Positions 53,642 through 60,667 of a stretch of 64,000 nt of DNA are shown here, piece by piece. The stretch is taken from NCBI GenBank assembly GCA_016293205.1, contig JAEDES010000002.1, positions 36,524 to 100,523 of the forward strand, written 5' to 3'. Origin of the DNA: Bacilli bacterium. GTDB taxonomy: Bacteria > Bacillota_I > Bacilli_A > RF39 > UBA660. The notes beneath the pieces are model-generated. The model did not search any database. It had not been told where the DNA came from and was given only the letters and a program-made list of their open reading frames with translations. How positions within the stretch are numbered: the stretch's first letter is position 1; each line of letters starts with the position of its first letter. Both the position numbers and the translations under genes were made by a program.

Positions 53642-54358
53642 ATGCATAAACTAATAAAACTTGCAGTATTAATCCTATCAGTACCAATAATATTTATAAT
53701 TTATAAAGGAAATAATAAAAATTATATAAACATCACCATCCTAGGAGATGGACTATCTCAAGGAATAAACTCTTATGAGACAATAGATTATGGATATGGA
53801 GATTATTTAAAAGATTATTATCAAAATAAAAACTTATTAAAAAACTATTCAAAAGATTTCACAAAAAGCGATATGTCAATTGAAATGTTAAATAGTTATA
53901 TTTTAATGAACAAAAAAGTGAATTCAAATAGCAAAAAAGATAATATAAAGCACATTCTAACAGAATCATCTGTCATAATAATGTCAATTGGATTAAATGA
54001 TCTTTTATATAAAATAACTCTAAGTAATCAAAAAATATCAACTATAAACAACATAGTAGAAGAAGTATATAATGATTTAAAAAAACTCATAAAAGAAATA
54101 AATAAGTATAGTGACAAAATATGTATAGTAGGTTACTATGAATCAAAAAAATATAATTATAAAATGAACTATGCAATTACAAAGTATAATGAATTAATAA
54201 AAAGTACAGAAGATATCATTTATATAGATACAAACTCTTATATAAAAGATTCAAAATATCTAGAAAATCCCTATAGTTATTACCCAAATACTGAGGGATA
54301 TCAACAAATTTCAAGTAAAATACTATCAAAAATAGGAAAAAAACTTGAAAAAACATAA
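53642..54358 (+). CDS. SGNH/GDSL-like protein, catalytic residues changed
   Basis: 238 residues with an N-terminal signal anchor (about 5-20) and an SGNH-hydrolase-like layout: ITILGDGLSQGIN (block I), IIMSIGLNDLL (block III, GxND) and a C-terminal YYPNTEGYQQIS (block V). The family block I is GDSLxxG with Ser as nucleophile; here the residue is Gly (35-41 reads GDGLSQG), although a Ser follows two positions later. Block V usually has His before PN; here it is Tyr. So it may be a pseudoenzyme or use a shifted Ser. It sits between murA and rpmE, 31 bp after murA. Confidence 0.72.
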   Translation: MHKLIKLAVLILSVPIIFIIYKGNNKNYINITILGDGLSQGINSYETIDYGYGDYLKDYYQNKNLLKNYSKDFTKSDMSIEMLNSYILMNKKVNSNSKKDNIKHILTESSVIIMSIGLNDLLYKITLSNQKISTINNIVEEVYNDLKKLIKEINKYSDKICIVGYYESKKYNYKMNYAITKYNELIKSTEDIIYIDTNSYIKDSKYLENPYSYYPNTEGYQQISSKILSKIGKKLEKT

Positions 54359-54392
54359 AATGTTTGATATATTAATAACGCATTTAATTACT

Positions 54393-54410
54393 ATGACTTC
54401 TATAAGTCAT
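54393..54410 (+). promoter_or_regulatory. Hairpin leader of rpmE (possible L31 autoregulatory site)
   Basis: ATGACTT and AAGTCAT pair around CTAT, 9 bp before GGAAGGAGAG. Small hairpins just before the ribosome site occur in Firmicutes L31 leaders; regulation is not proven here. Confidence 0.45.
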
Positions 54411-54429
54411 GGCGGAAGGAGAGATAAGA

Positions 54430-54648
54430 ATGAAAGCAAATATTCATCCAGAAGTAAAAGAATGTACAGTTACTTGTGCATGTGGAGAAACTTTTACTGT
54501 AAAATCTACTAAATCAGAAATTAATGTTGAAGTATGTTCTAAATGTCATCCATTCTATACAGGAAAACAAAGTAGAGCATCACGTGCTGGTCGCGTTGAC
54601 AAATTCAACAAAAAATACGGATTTGAATCAAAAGAAGCTGCTGAATAA
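54430..54648 (+). CDS. rpmE: Ribosomal protein bL31
   Basis: Large-subunit protein of 72 residues starting [27 protein letters not shown], with [12 protein letters not shown]. It has the zinc-binding Cys set (CAC...CSKC), so it is the C+ type. The ATG at 54430 follows GGAAGGAGAG; an upstream in-frame ATG at 54409 would overlap the hairpin leader. A terminator (CTGCT/AGCAG with T-run, 54637-54663) overlaps its end. Confidence 0.96.
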   Translation: MKANIHPEVKECTVTCACGETFTVKSTKSEINVEVCSKCHPFYTGKQSRASRAGRVDKFNKKYGFESKEAAE

Positions 54649-54663
54649 TAGCAGTTTTTATTT
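54637..54663 (+). terminator. Terminator after rpmE
   Basis: CTGCT and AGCAG pair around GAATAAT, followed by five T; the stop codon lies in the loop. Confidence 0.7.
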
Positions 54664-54681
54664 TATCTAAAGGAGGATAAT

Positions 54682-55290
54682 ATGGCAAAGATAGAAATCC
54701 ACAACTTAAATGAATTAATTCAACAAAATTATCCACAAGAAATTGTTGAAAAAATGATACAAGAAGTTCTGATGCTAAGCATGCTTGTTAAAAATGATTA
54801 TCCAGACTATAAAGAATGGTATACAAAAGTACAAGTACCAGGTCTTTACACAAATGAAAGAAACATTATAATTGCACATATAAATGAAAGAATAGTAGGA
54901 TTTGTATCATTAAAGAAAACAAAAACAGAAAAAAAGATTTGCACATTTTATGTGGAAAAAAGTTTTAGAAGAAACAAAATAGGAACAATTTTAGTGGAAA
55001 AAGCCATAGAGTTCTTAGAAGAATCACGTCCATTAATCACAATTCCTATGGATAAATTAAATGAATTCATAAGAATTGCTAATAAATATAACTGGGAAAT
55101 AACAGATATAAAAGAAAATCTATATAGAACAAGTACTCCAGAAGTAATAGTAAATGGAATAATAACAGATACAAATCAATCTCTAATTCAAGAAAAATCT
55201 CTTCAAAAAGTATATAGAATTTATAAAATTGAAAGAATTAAACAAGTTATTAGAACAATTTTAAACAATCCACAATTTCTGTGGAAATAA
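54682..55290 (+). CDS. GNAT-family acetyltransferase with C-terminal extension
   Basis: 202 residues. The central part matches the GNAT acetyl-CoA fold: NIIIAHINERIVGFVSLKKT (motif D), then the Arg/Gly pyrophosphate-binding loop FRRNKIGTILVEKAIEFL (motif A). The last 60 residues (about 140-202) are not part of a standard GNAT domain. The substrate is unknown. AGGAGG precedes the ATG. It lies between rpmE and rpiB with short gaps. Confidence 0.78.
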   Translation: MAKIEIHNLNELIQQNYPQEIVEKMIQEVLMLSMLVKNDYPDYKEWYTKVQVPGLYTNERNIIIAHINERIVGFVSLKKTKTEKKICTFYVEKSFRRNKIGTILVEKAIEFLEESRPLITIPMDKLNEFIRIANKYNWEITDIKENLYRTSTPEVIVNGIITDTNQSLIQEKSLQKVYRIYKIERIKQVIRTILNNPQFLWK

Positions 55291-55348
55291 TCCAATTATC
55301 TTGTGTTATAATAAAATCAAATAGAAAATGAAATTTAGAGGAGAATAT

Positions 55349-55789
55349 ATGAAAATAGGTTTTGCCAGTGACCATAGAGGTTATGCTTTAAAACAACAAT
55401 TAATGAAAGAATTAAGTAAAGAATATGATGTAGTTGATTATGGAACACATTCAGAAGAACCTACTGACTATCCGGATTACGCTTTTATACTAGGGGAAAG
55501 TGTTGCTAGTAAACAAGTTTCATTTGGAGTAGCAATATGTGGTTCAGGAATAGGAATAAGTATTGCTTGTAATAAAGTATTAGGAGTAAGATGTGCCAAA
55601 GTATCAAATGCGGAAGAAGCAAAAATAACAAGAATAGATAATGATGCTAATATTGTAGCGTTAAGTGAAAAAAACACTCTATTAGATGCTTTAAATATTG
55701 TAAAAACATTTATAGAAACAGAACATACAGCCTTAGAAAAACATCAAAGAAGAATAAGAAAAATAATTAATTACGAAGAGACACACTAA
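55349..55789 (+). CDS. rpiB: Ribose-5-phosphate isomerase B
   Basis: Interconverts ribose 5-phosphate and ribulose 5-phosphate. The 146 residues start MKIGFASDHRGYALKQQL, with DYGTHSEEPTDYPDYAF and the active-site CGSGIGISIACNKVLGVRCA (catalytic Cys). The ATG at 55349 follows AGAGGAG; seven in-frame codons upstream have no ribosome site of their own. The stop overlaps the ywzB start. Confidence 0.95.
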   Translation: MKIGFASDHRGYALKQQLMKELSKEYDVVDYGTHSEEPTDYPDYAFILGESVASKQVSFGVAICGSGIGISIACNKVLGVRCAKVSNAEEAKITRIDNDANIVALSEKNTLLDALNIVKTFIETEHTALEKHQRRIRKIINYEETH

Positions 55790-55986
55790 TGTATGGAAAA
55801 GTATTAATATATATACTAGTATCAGCACTAGTAATTTGGTCTTTAGAAGCTATAAATATAAATCAAATATTTAAAAAAAATAGAGTATTACAAGCAACAC
55901 TATTTTACTTCTTCTTAGCATTATCATTAATATATTTAGTAACTAATTTTATAATGGATTTATTTACTTCTATAAAATTTATTTAA
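55789..55986 (+). CDS. DUF1146 membrane protein (YwzB family)
   Basis: 65 residues with two hydrophobic helices (about 2-20 and 35-58) and the conserved LVIWSLEAININQIFKKNRVLQA...LALSLIYLVTNFIMD pattern of the DUF1146/YwzB family. In Bacillus ywzB lies between the atp operon and murAA/spoIID/spoIIQ, and here it directly precedes spoIIQ. Function unknown; link to sporulation or cell wall is only by position. It overlaps rpiB (TAATG). Confidence 0.85.
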   Translation: MYGKVLIYILVSALVIWSLEAININQIFKKNRVLQATLFYFFLALSLIYLVTNFIMDLFTSIKFI

Positions 55987-56037
55987 AAAGGAGTATAAAT
56001 CCTTTTTTTTTGTTCAAAATTTAAATGAGGTGAAACA

Positions 56038-56640
56038 ATGAAAAGATTAAAATTAAGAGCATATGTACTTCCAGCAGTAATATTAGTAGTAGCAATCCTA
56101 TTACTTCTAAATGGTTTAACTAAAACACCTATAGAAGAAAACTACACTTATGTATCAAATACAATTCTAGAAGAATCCCTTCCAGTAATGAATGAAAAGA
56201 CTATGATTATTAACCCATATCTAGATCAAAGTGTAACAGTAGGAAAAGAATATTATGACTATAAAGGAGAATCAATACATCAAGAAAAGTCAATAGTATA
56301 TTATGATGGAACATATATGCAAAACTCAGGAGTAGATTTTATTAGTAACAATGTATTTGAAGTAGTATCAATACTACCTGGTACAGTAACAGATGTAAAA
56401 GAAGATGAATTATTAGGTAAAATAGTTGAAATAAAACATGATAAATATGTAGCGCTTTATCAAAGTCTAAGTGAAGTATCCGTAAAAAAAGGAGATGTTA
56501 TTTTCCAAGGTCAACCTATTGGTAAAAGCGGAACAAATGAATTAGATAAGGCAATTGGAAATCACTTACATTTCGAATTATCATATGATGGAAACATAGT
56601 TAATCCCCTAGATCACTTAAATAAAGAGTTAAAAAATTAA
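56038..56640 (+). CDS. spoIIQ: SpoIIQ-like M23-domain protein
   Basis: In Bacillus, SpoIIQ on the forespore side pairs with SpoIIIAH to form the channel joining forespore and mother cell. The 200 residues have one N-terminal transmembrane helix (about 9-25) and a LytM domain resembling Bacillus SpoIIQ: ILPGTVTDVKEDELLGKIVEIKH, ALYQSLSEVSVKKGD, QPIGKSGTN and GNHLHFEL. The first metal His is replaced by Asn96 (QNSGVD), so, as in Bacillus SpoIIQ, it should be a catalytically dead LytM fold. Next to mbl as in Bacillus, but spoIIID, which stands between them there, is missing. Confidence 0.87.
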   Translation: MKRLKLRAYVLPAVILVVAILLLLNGLTKTPIEENYTYVSNTILEESLPVMNEKTMIINPYLDQSVTVGKEYYDYKGESIHQEKSIVYYDGTYMQNSGVDFISNNVFEVVSILPGTVTDVKEDELLGKIVEIKHDKYVALYQSLSEVSVKKGDVIFQGQPIGKSGTNELDKAIGNHLHFELSYDGNIVNPLDHLNKELKN

Positions 56641-56651
56641 ACTCTTTTTTT
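56623..56651 (+). terminator. Terminator at the end of spoIIQ
   Basis: AAAGAGTT and AACTCTTT pair, followed by seven T; the 5' arm lies in the last spoIIQ codons. Confidence 0.75.
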
Positions 56652-56735
56652 CATAAATTAAAAAAAATTAAATATATTTATTATAAATAAAGCAAAATAT
56701 GATAAACTAAATATAGACAAAAAGGATGTGAAAAG

Positions 56736-57731
56736 ATGTTATCAAGAGATATTGGTATAGATTTAGGAACGGCAAATGTATTAATTCATATCAAAGGTAA
56801 AGGTATAGTTTTAAATGAACCTAGTATTGTGGCAATAGATACAGAAACTAGAAAAGTAATTGCTGTAGGAACAGAAGCAAATGAAATGCTTGGAAGAACT
56901 CCAGGTAAAGTAAAAGCAATTAAACCAATGAAAGATGGAGTTATTGCCGACTTTGAAATTACTGAAATAATGTTAAATGCCTTTATAAAGAAAATTAAAG
57001 CTAAAAAATTATTTTCAAGACCAAGAATATTAATATGCTGTCCAACAAACATCACACAAGTAGAAAAAAATGCAATTAAAGAAGCTGCTGAAAGAACAGG
57101 AGCAAGAAAAGTCTATATTGAAGAAGAACCTAAGGTAGCTGCTGTAGGAGCAGGAATGGATATAAGTGAACCAACTGCCAATATGGTTATTGATATTGGT
57201 GGAGGTACAACAGATATAGCAATTCTTTCCTTAAATGGAATTGTTTCATCAGAATCAATTAAAGTAGCTGGAAATGTAATGGATCAAGAAATAATAAAAT
57301 ATATAAAATCAAAATATAAACTTCTAATTGGAGAAAAAACAGCAGAAGAAATCAAAATAAATTTTGCAAATGTCTTTAAACCAGATAAAAGAAAAAAATT
57401 AGAAGTAAGAGGAAGAAACTTAATAACAGGACTTCCTGATTCAATAGAAATTACTCAAGATGAAACAGAAGAAGCCTTAAGAGAAAGTGTTCAAAAAATA
57501 ATAAAAGGAACAACAAATGTATTAGAAGATACACCACCAGAATTATCAGCAGATATTTATGGAAAGGGTATTATTCTAACAGGCGGAGGAGCATTACTAA
57601 CTGGCTTAAGTGAATTACTAGAAGAAACACTAAATGTACCAGTATTAACTGCAGAAAGTCCACTTACATGTGTTGTAGAAGGTACAGGAGTACTATTAGA
57701 TAATATAAAATTATTAGAAGAAGACCAATAA
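56736..57731 (+). CDS. mbl: MreB/Mbl-type actin-like rod-shape protein
   Basis: Membrane-associated actin homologue that organises lateral wall synthesis. The 331 residues start MLSRDIGIDLGTANVLIHIKGKGIVLNEPSIVA, with the ATP-binding VIDIGGGTTDIAILSL and ILTGGGALL and the family motif MDQEIIKYIKSKYKLLIGEKTAEEIK. Located after spoIIQ, it corresponds to Bacillus mbl rather than mreB, which is with mreCD; sequence alone does not separate the paralogues. GGATGTG precedes the ATG. Confidence 0.92.
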   Translation: MLSRDIGIDLGTANVLIHIKGKGIVLNEPSIVAIDTETRKVIAVGTEANEMLGRTPGKVKAIKPMKDGVIADFEITEIMLNAFIKKIKAKKLFSRPRILICCPTNITQVEKNAIKEAAERTGARKVYIEEEPKVAAVGAGMDISEPTANMVIDIGGGTTDIAILSLNGIVSSESIKVAGNVMDQEIIKYIKSKYKLLIGEKTAEEIKINFANVFKPDKRKKLEVRGRNLITGLPDSIEITQDETEEALRESVQKIIKGTTNVLEDTPPELSADIYGKGIILTGGGALLTGLSELLEETLNVPVLTAESPLTCVVEGTGVLLDNIKLLEEDQ

Positions 57732-57796
57732 AATGGTTTTTTTCTTTGCTTAAATATCACTATTTGATATAATTTTATTAGAAAGAAGGCAGTAAA

Positions 57797-58918
57797 ATGA
57801 GATATCAAATATTTGATGCAAGTAAAATTATATTAGTTACTTTTATCTTTTCAGTAGTAATTATGCAATTAATGAAAAAAATCGCCGTCCATGTAGACGC
57901 AATTGATAGACCAAGATCTGATGAAGGAAACAGACATATTCATAAGAAGGCAACTCCTAAACTTGGAGGACTTGGAATATTTTTAGCATTCCTAGTTGGA
58001 TACATGTGCTTTGGAGAACAAAGTATAAGAATGAACTCTATATTAATAGGAAGTTTTATCGTAGTTCTAACTGGAATATTAGATGATATAAAACCAATAA
58101 GAGCATCCCATAAACTTCTAGGTCATATAGCAGCAGCATTAATAATTACATTATATGGAGGAATACTTCTAGATCAAATATCCGCCTTTGGATATACCTT
58201 AAATTTTGGAATATGGTCTTATCCAATAACAATATTCTTCATAATAGCATGTACTAATATAATTAATCTAATTGATGGACTTGATGGATTAAGTGGTGGA
58301 ATATGTACTATATTCTATATAACAATTACCATTATAGGATTCTTCCAAGCAAGATATGGAAGTTTAGTAATGACATTAACACTTATTATGCTAGGTTCAA
58401 CATTAGGATTCTTACTACATAATTTTAATCCAGCAACAATCTTTGCGGGAGACTGTGCAACATTCATGGGATTTATTATTTCAATAATTACATTACTAGA
58501 ATTTAAAGGACCTGCCTTAATATCGTTCTTCGTACCATTAACAATTCTAGGAATCCCAATTTTAGATACTTTATTTGCAATAATAAGACGATTACTAAAA
58601 AAACAACCGCCATTCCAAGCAGATAAAGCTCATCTACATCATCAGTTACTTGGAATGAACTTCTCACCAAAAGTAACAGTATTAATTATTTACGCAATTA
58701 ATATTTTATTTGCAGCAGCATCAATTTTTTATACGTTAAGAGATGCAACTATGGGTATAATATTATATATAATAATATTTGTCTTAGTAATTTGGTTTGT
58801 ATTACATACAACTATTATTAGTGATAAAACTCCAACAATAAGACAAAAAGTAAAAGAAAAATTAAAAATATCTAAAAAAGAAGAAACAACAAAAGAAAAA
58901 AAGAGTACTAAAAAATAG
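57797..58918 (+). CDS. tagO: Undecaprenyl-phosphate GlcNAc-1-phosphate transferase (TagO/WecA type)
   Basis: Polytopic enzyme that transfers GlcNAc-1-P to undecaprenyl phosphate, starting teichoic-acid or other wall polymer synthesis. The 373 residues have about ten to eleven membrane helices and the family motifs TPKLGGLGIF, TGILDDIKPI (DD), IINLIDGLDGLSGG and HLHHQLL (ADKAHLHH). The motif usually written GD(S/A)GS reads FAGDCATFMGF here. A Lys/Glu-rich cytoplasmic tail ends the protein. It has its own TATAAT (about 57767) and terminator, next to mbl. Confidence 0.92.
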   Translation: MRYQIFDASKIILVTFIFSVVIMQLMKKIAVHVDAIDRPRSDEGNRHIHKKATPKLGGLGIFLAFLVGYMCFGEQSIRMNSILIGSFIVVLTGILDDIKPIRASHKLLGHIAAALIITLYGGILLDQISAFGYTLNFGIWSYPITIFFIIACTNIINLIDGLDGLSGGICTIFYITITIIGFFQARYGSLVMTLTLIMLGSTLGFLLHNFNPATIFAGDCATFMGFIISIITLLEFKGPALISFFVPLTILGIPILDTLFAIIRRLLKKQPPFQADKAHLHHQLLGMNFSPKVTVLIIYAINILFAAASIFYTLRDATMGIILYIIIFVLVIWFVLHTTIISDKTPTIRQKVKEKLKISKKEETTKEKKSTKK

Positions 58919-58930
58919 TATTCTTTTTTT
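58900..58930 (+). terminator. Terminator after tagO
   Basis: AAAGAGTACTA and TAGTATTCTTT pair with one G-U, followed by a T-run; the 5' arm is in the last tagO codons. Confidence 0.75.
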
Positions 58931-58974
58931 AGATTTGATATACTTAACATAAGCGTAAAATAAATGAGAAGTAA

Positions 58975-59634
58975 ATGATAAATTATATAATAGTAGAAGA
59001 CGATATGATATCTTTTCAAAGAATAAAAGACTTTATCGATAACTATATGATGAATTACGATTATAACTATAAAGTACAACCATATCAAGAAATAATAGAT
59101 GATACAGGATTTAAAGTATATTACATTTCTAAAAAAGATTATTTAGATATTGTTGATGACATAAGAAGTAAAAATTGGATATCACCAATCTTCTTAATTA
59201 AACCAGTAAAAGTAGAATCAAACTATAATATATCTGATATTTTTGTATATAATAAAGTAACTTTTAAAAAGACTTTAAGTATATCTTTAAATATGTATAA
59301 TTCTCATCCAAAACAATTATCTTTTTCTTATAAAAATACACTATATGTAGTTTATTTAAATGATATTATCTATATTGAAAAAGAATATGATTCAAAGAAT
59401 TGTCTTATTTATACTAAATCAAATAAATATGTAACCAATTCATCTATAAATAGAATAATGAAAAAACTTGATAGTAGCTTTGTAAAAACATCACGCTCTA
59501 CTATTTTAAATATAAATTATATAAAACAATATAATATTAGAGAAAATACTGCTATCTTAAAAGATGAAAGTACTTATAATTCTATTTCTAAAAGTAGAAA
59601 ACAAAATCTAATAAATAAAATAAGAAATGTATAA
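58975..59634 (+). CDS. LytTR-domain transcriptional regulator with degenerate receiver
   Basis: 219 residues resembling AgrA/LytR-type response regulators. Residues about 1-105 form a receiver-like domain starting MINYIIVEDDMISFQRI (acidic pair kept). The phosphoacceptor Asp at the third strand is not evident: YYISKKD occupies that place. Residues about 114-219 form a LytTR DNA-binding domain: VVYLNDIIYIEKE, NSSINRIMKKLDSSFVKTSRSTILNINYIKQYN. No histidine kinase gene is adjacent, so phosphorylation-independent action is plausible. It is isolated between the tagO terminator and the cold-shock gene. Confidence 0.82.
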   Translation: MINYIIVEDDMISFQRIKDFIDNYMMNYDYNYKVQPYQEIIDDTGFKVYYISKKDYLDIVDDIRSKNWISPIFLIKPVKVESNYNISDIFVYNKVTFKKTLSISLNMYNSHPKQLSFSYKNTLYVVYLNDIIYIEKEYDSKNCLIYTKSNKYVTNSSINRIMKKLDSSFVKTSRSTILNINYIKQYNIRENTAILKDESTYNSISKSRKQNLINKIRNV

Positions 59635-59730
59635 AAATAAATAAATATGTCGAAAAAATTCCAACTAGAAGTAAAAAAACGCAATTCAAGGAAAAAAATA
59701 AATTTAAAATAATTTTTTGCTACAATAGAC

Positions 59731-59751
59731 CTACCAAGAGATAAGTTGGTA
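59731..59751 (+). promoter_or_regulatory. Leader hairpin of the cold-shock gene
   Basis: CTACCAA and TTGGTAG pair (7 bp) around GAGATAA, directly before AAAGAGG. TACAAT at 59720-59725 is a possible -10, so the hairpin would be at the mRNA 5' end. Confidence 0.55.
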
Positions 59752-59767
59752 GAAAGAGGTTATAGGC

Positions 59768-59992
59768 ATGATGATAGGACGTGTAAAATGGTTCAATAAT
59801 GAGAAAGGATACGGATTTATAGACTTTAGAGAAAATGAAGATATATTTGTTCATTATTCAGCAATTGAGTTAGATGGATATAAAACATTATCAGAAAATC
59901 AATTGGTAGAATTTAAATTAATTGAAACATCAAAAGGATATCAAGCGATAAACGTTCAATTAGTAAAAGAACAAACAACAGCTGCTATGTAA
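59768..59992 (+). CDS. Cold-shock domain protein
   Basis: OB-fold RNA/DNA chaperone of 74 residues: GRVKWFNNEKGYGFIDF (RNP1) and EDIFVHYSAIE (RNP2), followed by a QLVEFKLIETSKGYQAINVQLV end. AAAGAGG lies 8 nt before the first of two ATGs (59768, 59771). Divergent from CspA/CspB in ending with a short TTAAM tail. A 7-bp hairpin with a T-run overlaps the stop. Confidence 0.93.
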   Translation: MMIGRVKWFNNEKGYGFIDFRENEDIFVHYSAIELDGYKTLSENQLVEFKLIETSKGYQAINVQLVKEQTTAAM

Positions 59993-60008
59993 AATAGTAG
60001 TTTTTTTT
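59982..60008 (+). terminator. Terminator after the cold-shock gene
   Basis: CTGCTAT and ATAGTAG pair (one G-U) around GTAAA, followed by eight T. Confidence 0.75.
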
Positions 60009-60049
60009 ATAAAACTATGCTATACTGAAAGTAAGAAGGAGGCGATAGT

Positions 60050-60583
60050 ATGGAAATTATTATTCATGGTGATAAATTAAAAATTACTAAGGCTATGAAC
60101 GATTATATTGAAGAGAAACTAGCAAAACTAAATAAGTATCTAGAAAACGGCGATAGAGTTCGCGCAAACGTTATAGTTAAAGTAAAAAATCATGAACAAC
60201 GAGTAGAAATTACTATTCCAATGAAATCATTTATTTTAAGATCTGAAGAGACAAAGGATGACTTTTATGCTGCAGTAGATAAAGCTGTAGATAAACTTGA
60301 AAGACAAATTCGTAAGAATAAAACAAGAATGATGTCTAAACAAGTAAAAGTCAATTATGAATTTAACTTCTCAGAAATAGAAGTAGATGAAGATGACGCT
60401 AAAGAAAACAAAATTTTAAAGAGAAAGAAAGTTGAAGTAAAACCAATGAATGAAGATGAAGCAATCATTCAAATGGAATTACTAGGACATCAATTCTACA
60501 TGTATATGGATAGTGAAACATCAAAACCAGCTGTCGTATACAAACGTAATGATGGAAATTACGGAATAATTGAATCTGAATAA
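60050..60583 (+). CDS. hpf: Long-form ribosome hibernation promoting factor
   Basis: Dimerises 70S ribosomes into inactive 100S particles. The 177 residues contain the N-terminal S30AE domain (MEIIIHGDKLKITKAMNDYIEEKLAKLNKYL...AAVDKAVDKLERQIRKNKTR), a linker, and the C-terminal dimerisation domain (MNEDEAIIQMELLGHQFYMYMDSETSKPAVVYKRNDGNYGII), so it is the long form. GGAGGC precedes the ATG. A strong terminator follows. hpf upstream of secA is the Bacillus order. Confidence 0.96.
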   Translation: MEIIIHGDKLKITKAMNDYIEEKLAKLNKYLENGDRVRANVIVKVKNHEQRVEITIPMKSFILRSEETKDDFYAAVDKAVDKLERQIRKNKTRMMSKQVKVNYEFNFSEIEVDEDDAKENKILKRKKVEVKPMNEDEAIIQMELLGHQFYMYMDSETSKPAVVYKRNDGNYGIIESE

Positions 60584-60590
60584 ATTTTAT

Positions 60591-60614
60591 AAGAGGTAAT
60601 TTTACCTCTTTTTT
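60591..60614 (+). terminator. Terminator after hpf
   Basis: AAGAGGTAA and TTACCTCTT form a 9-bp stem with a tiny loop, followed by six T. Confidence 0.85.
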
Positions 60615-60667
60615 ATTGGAAAATAATAAGTTTTTTGATAGAATAGTAAGGTGAAGGAGATGATAGA

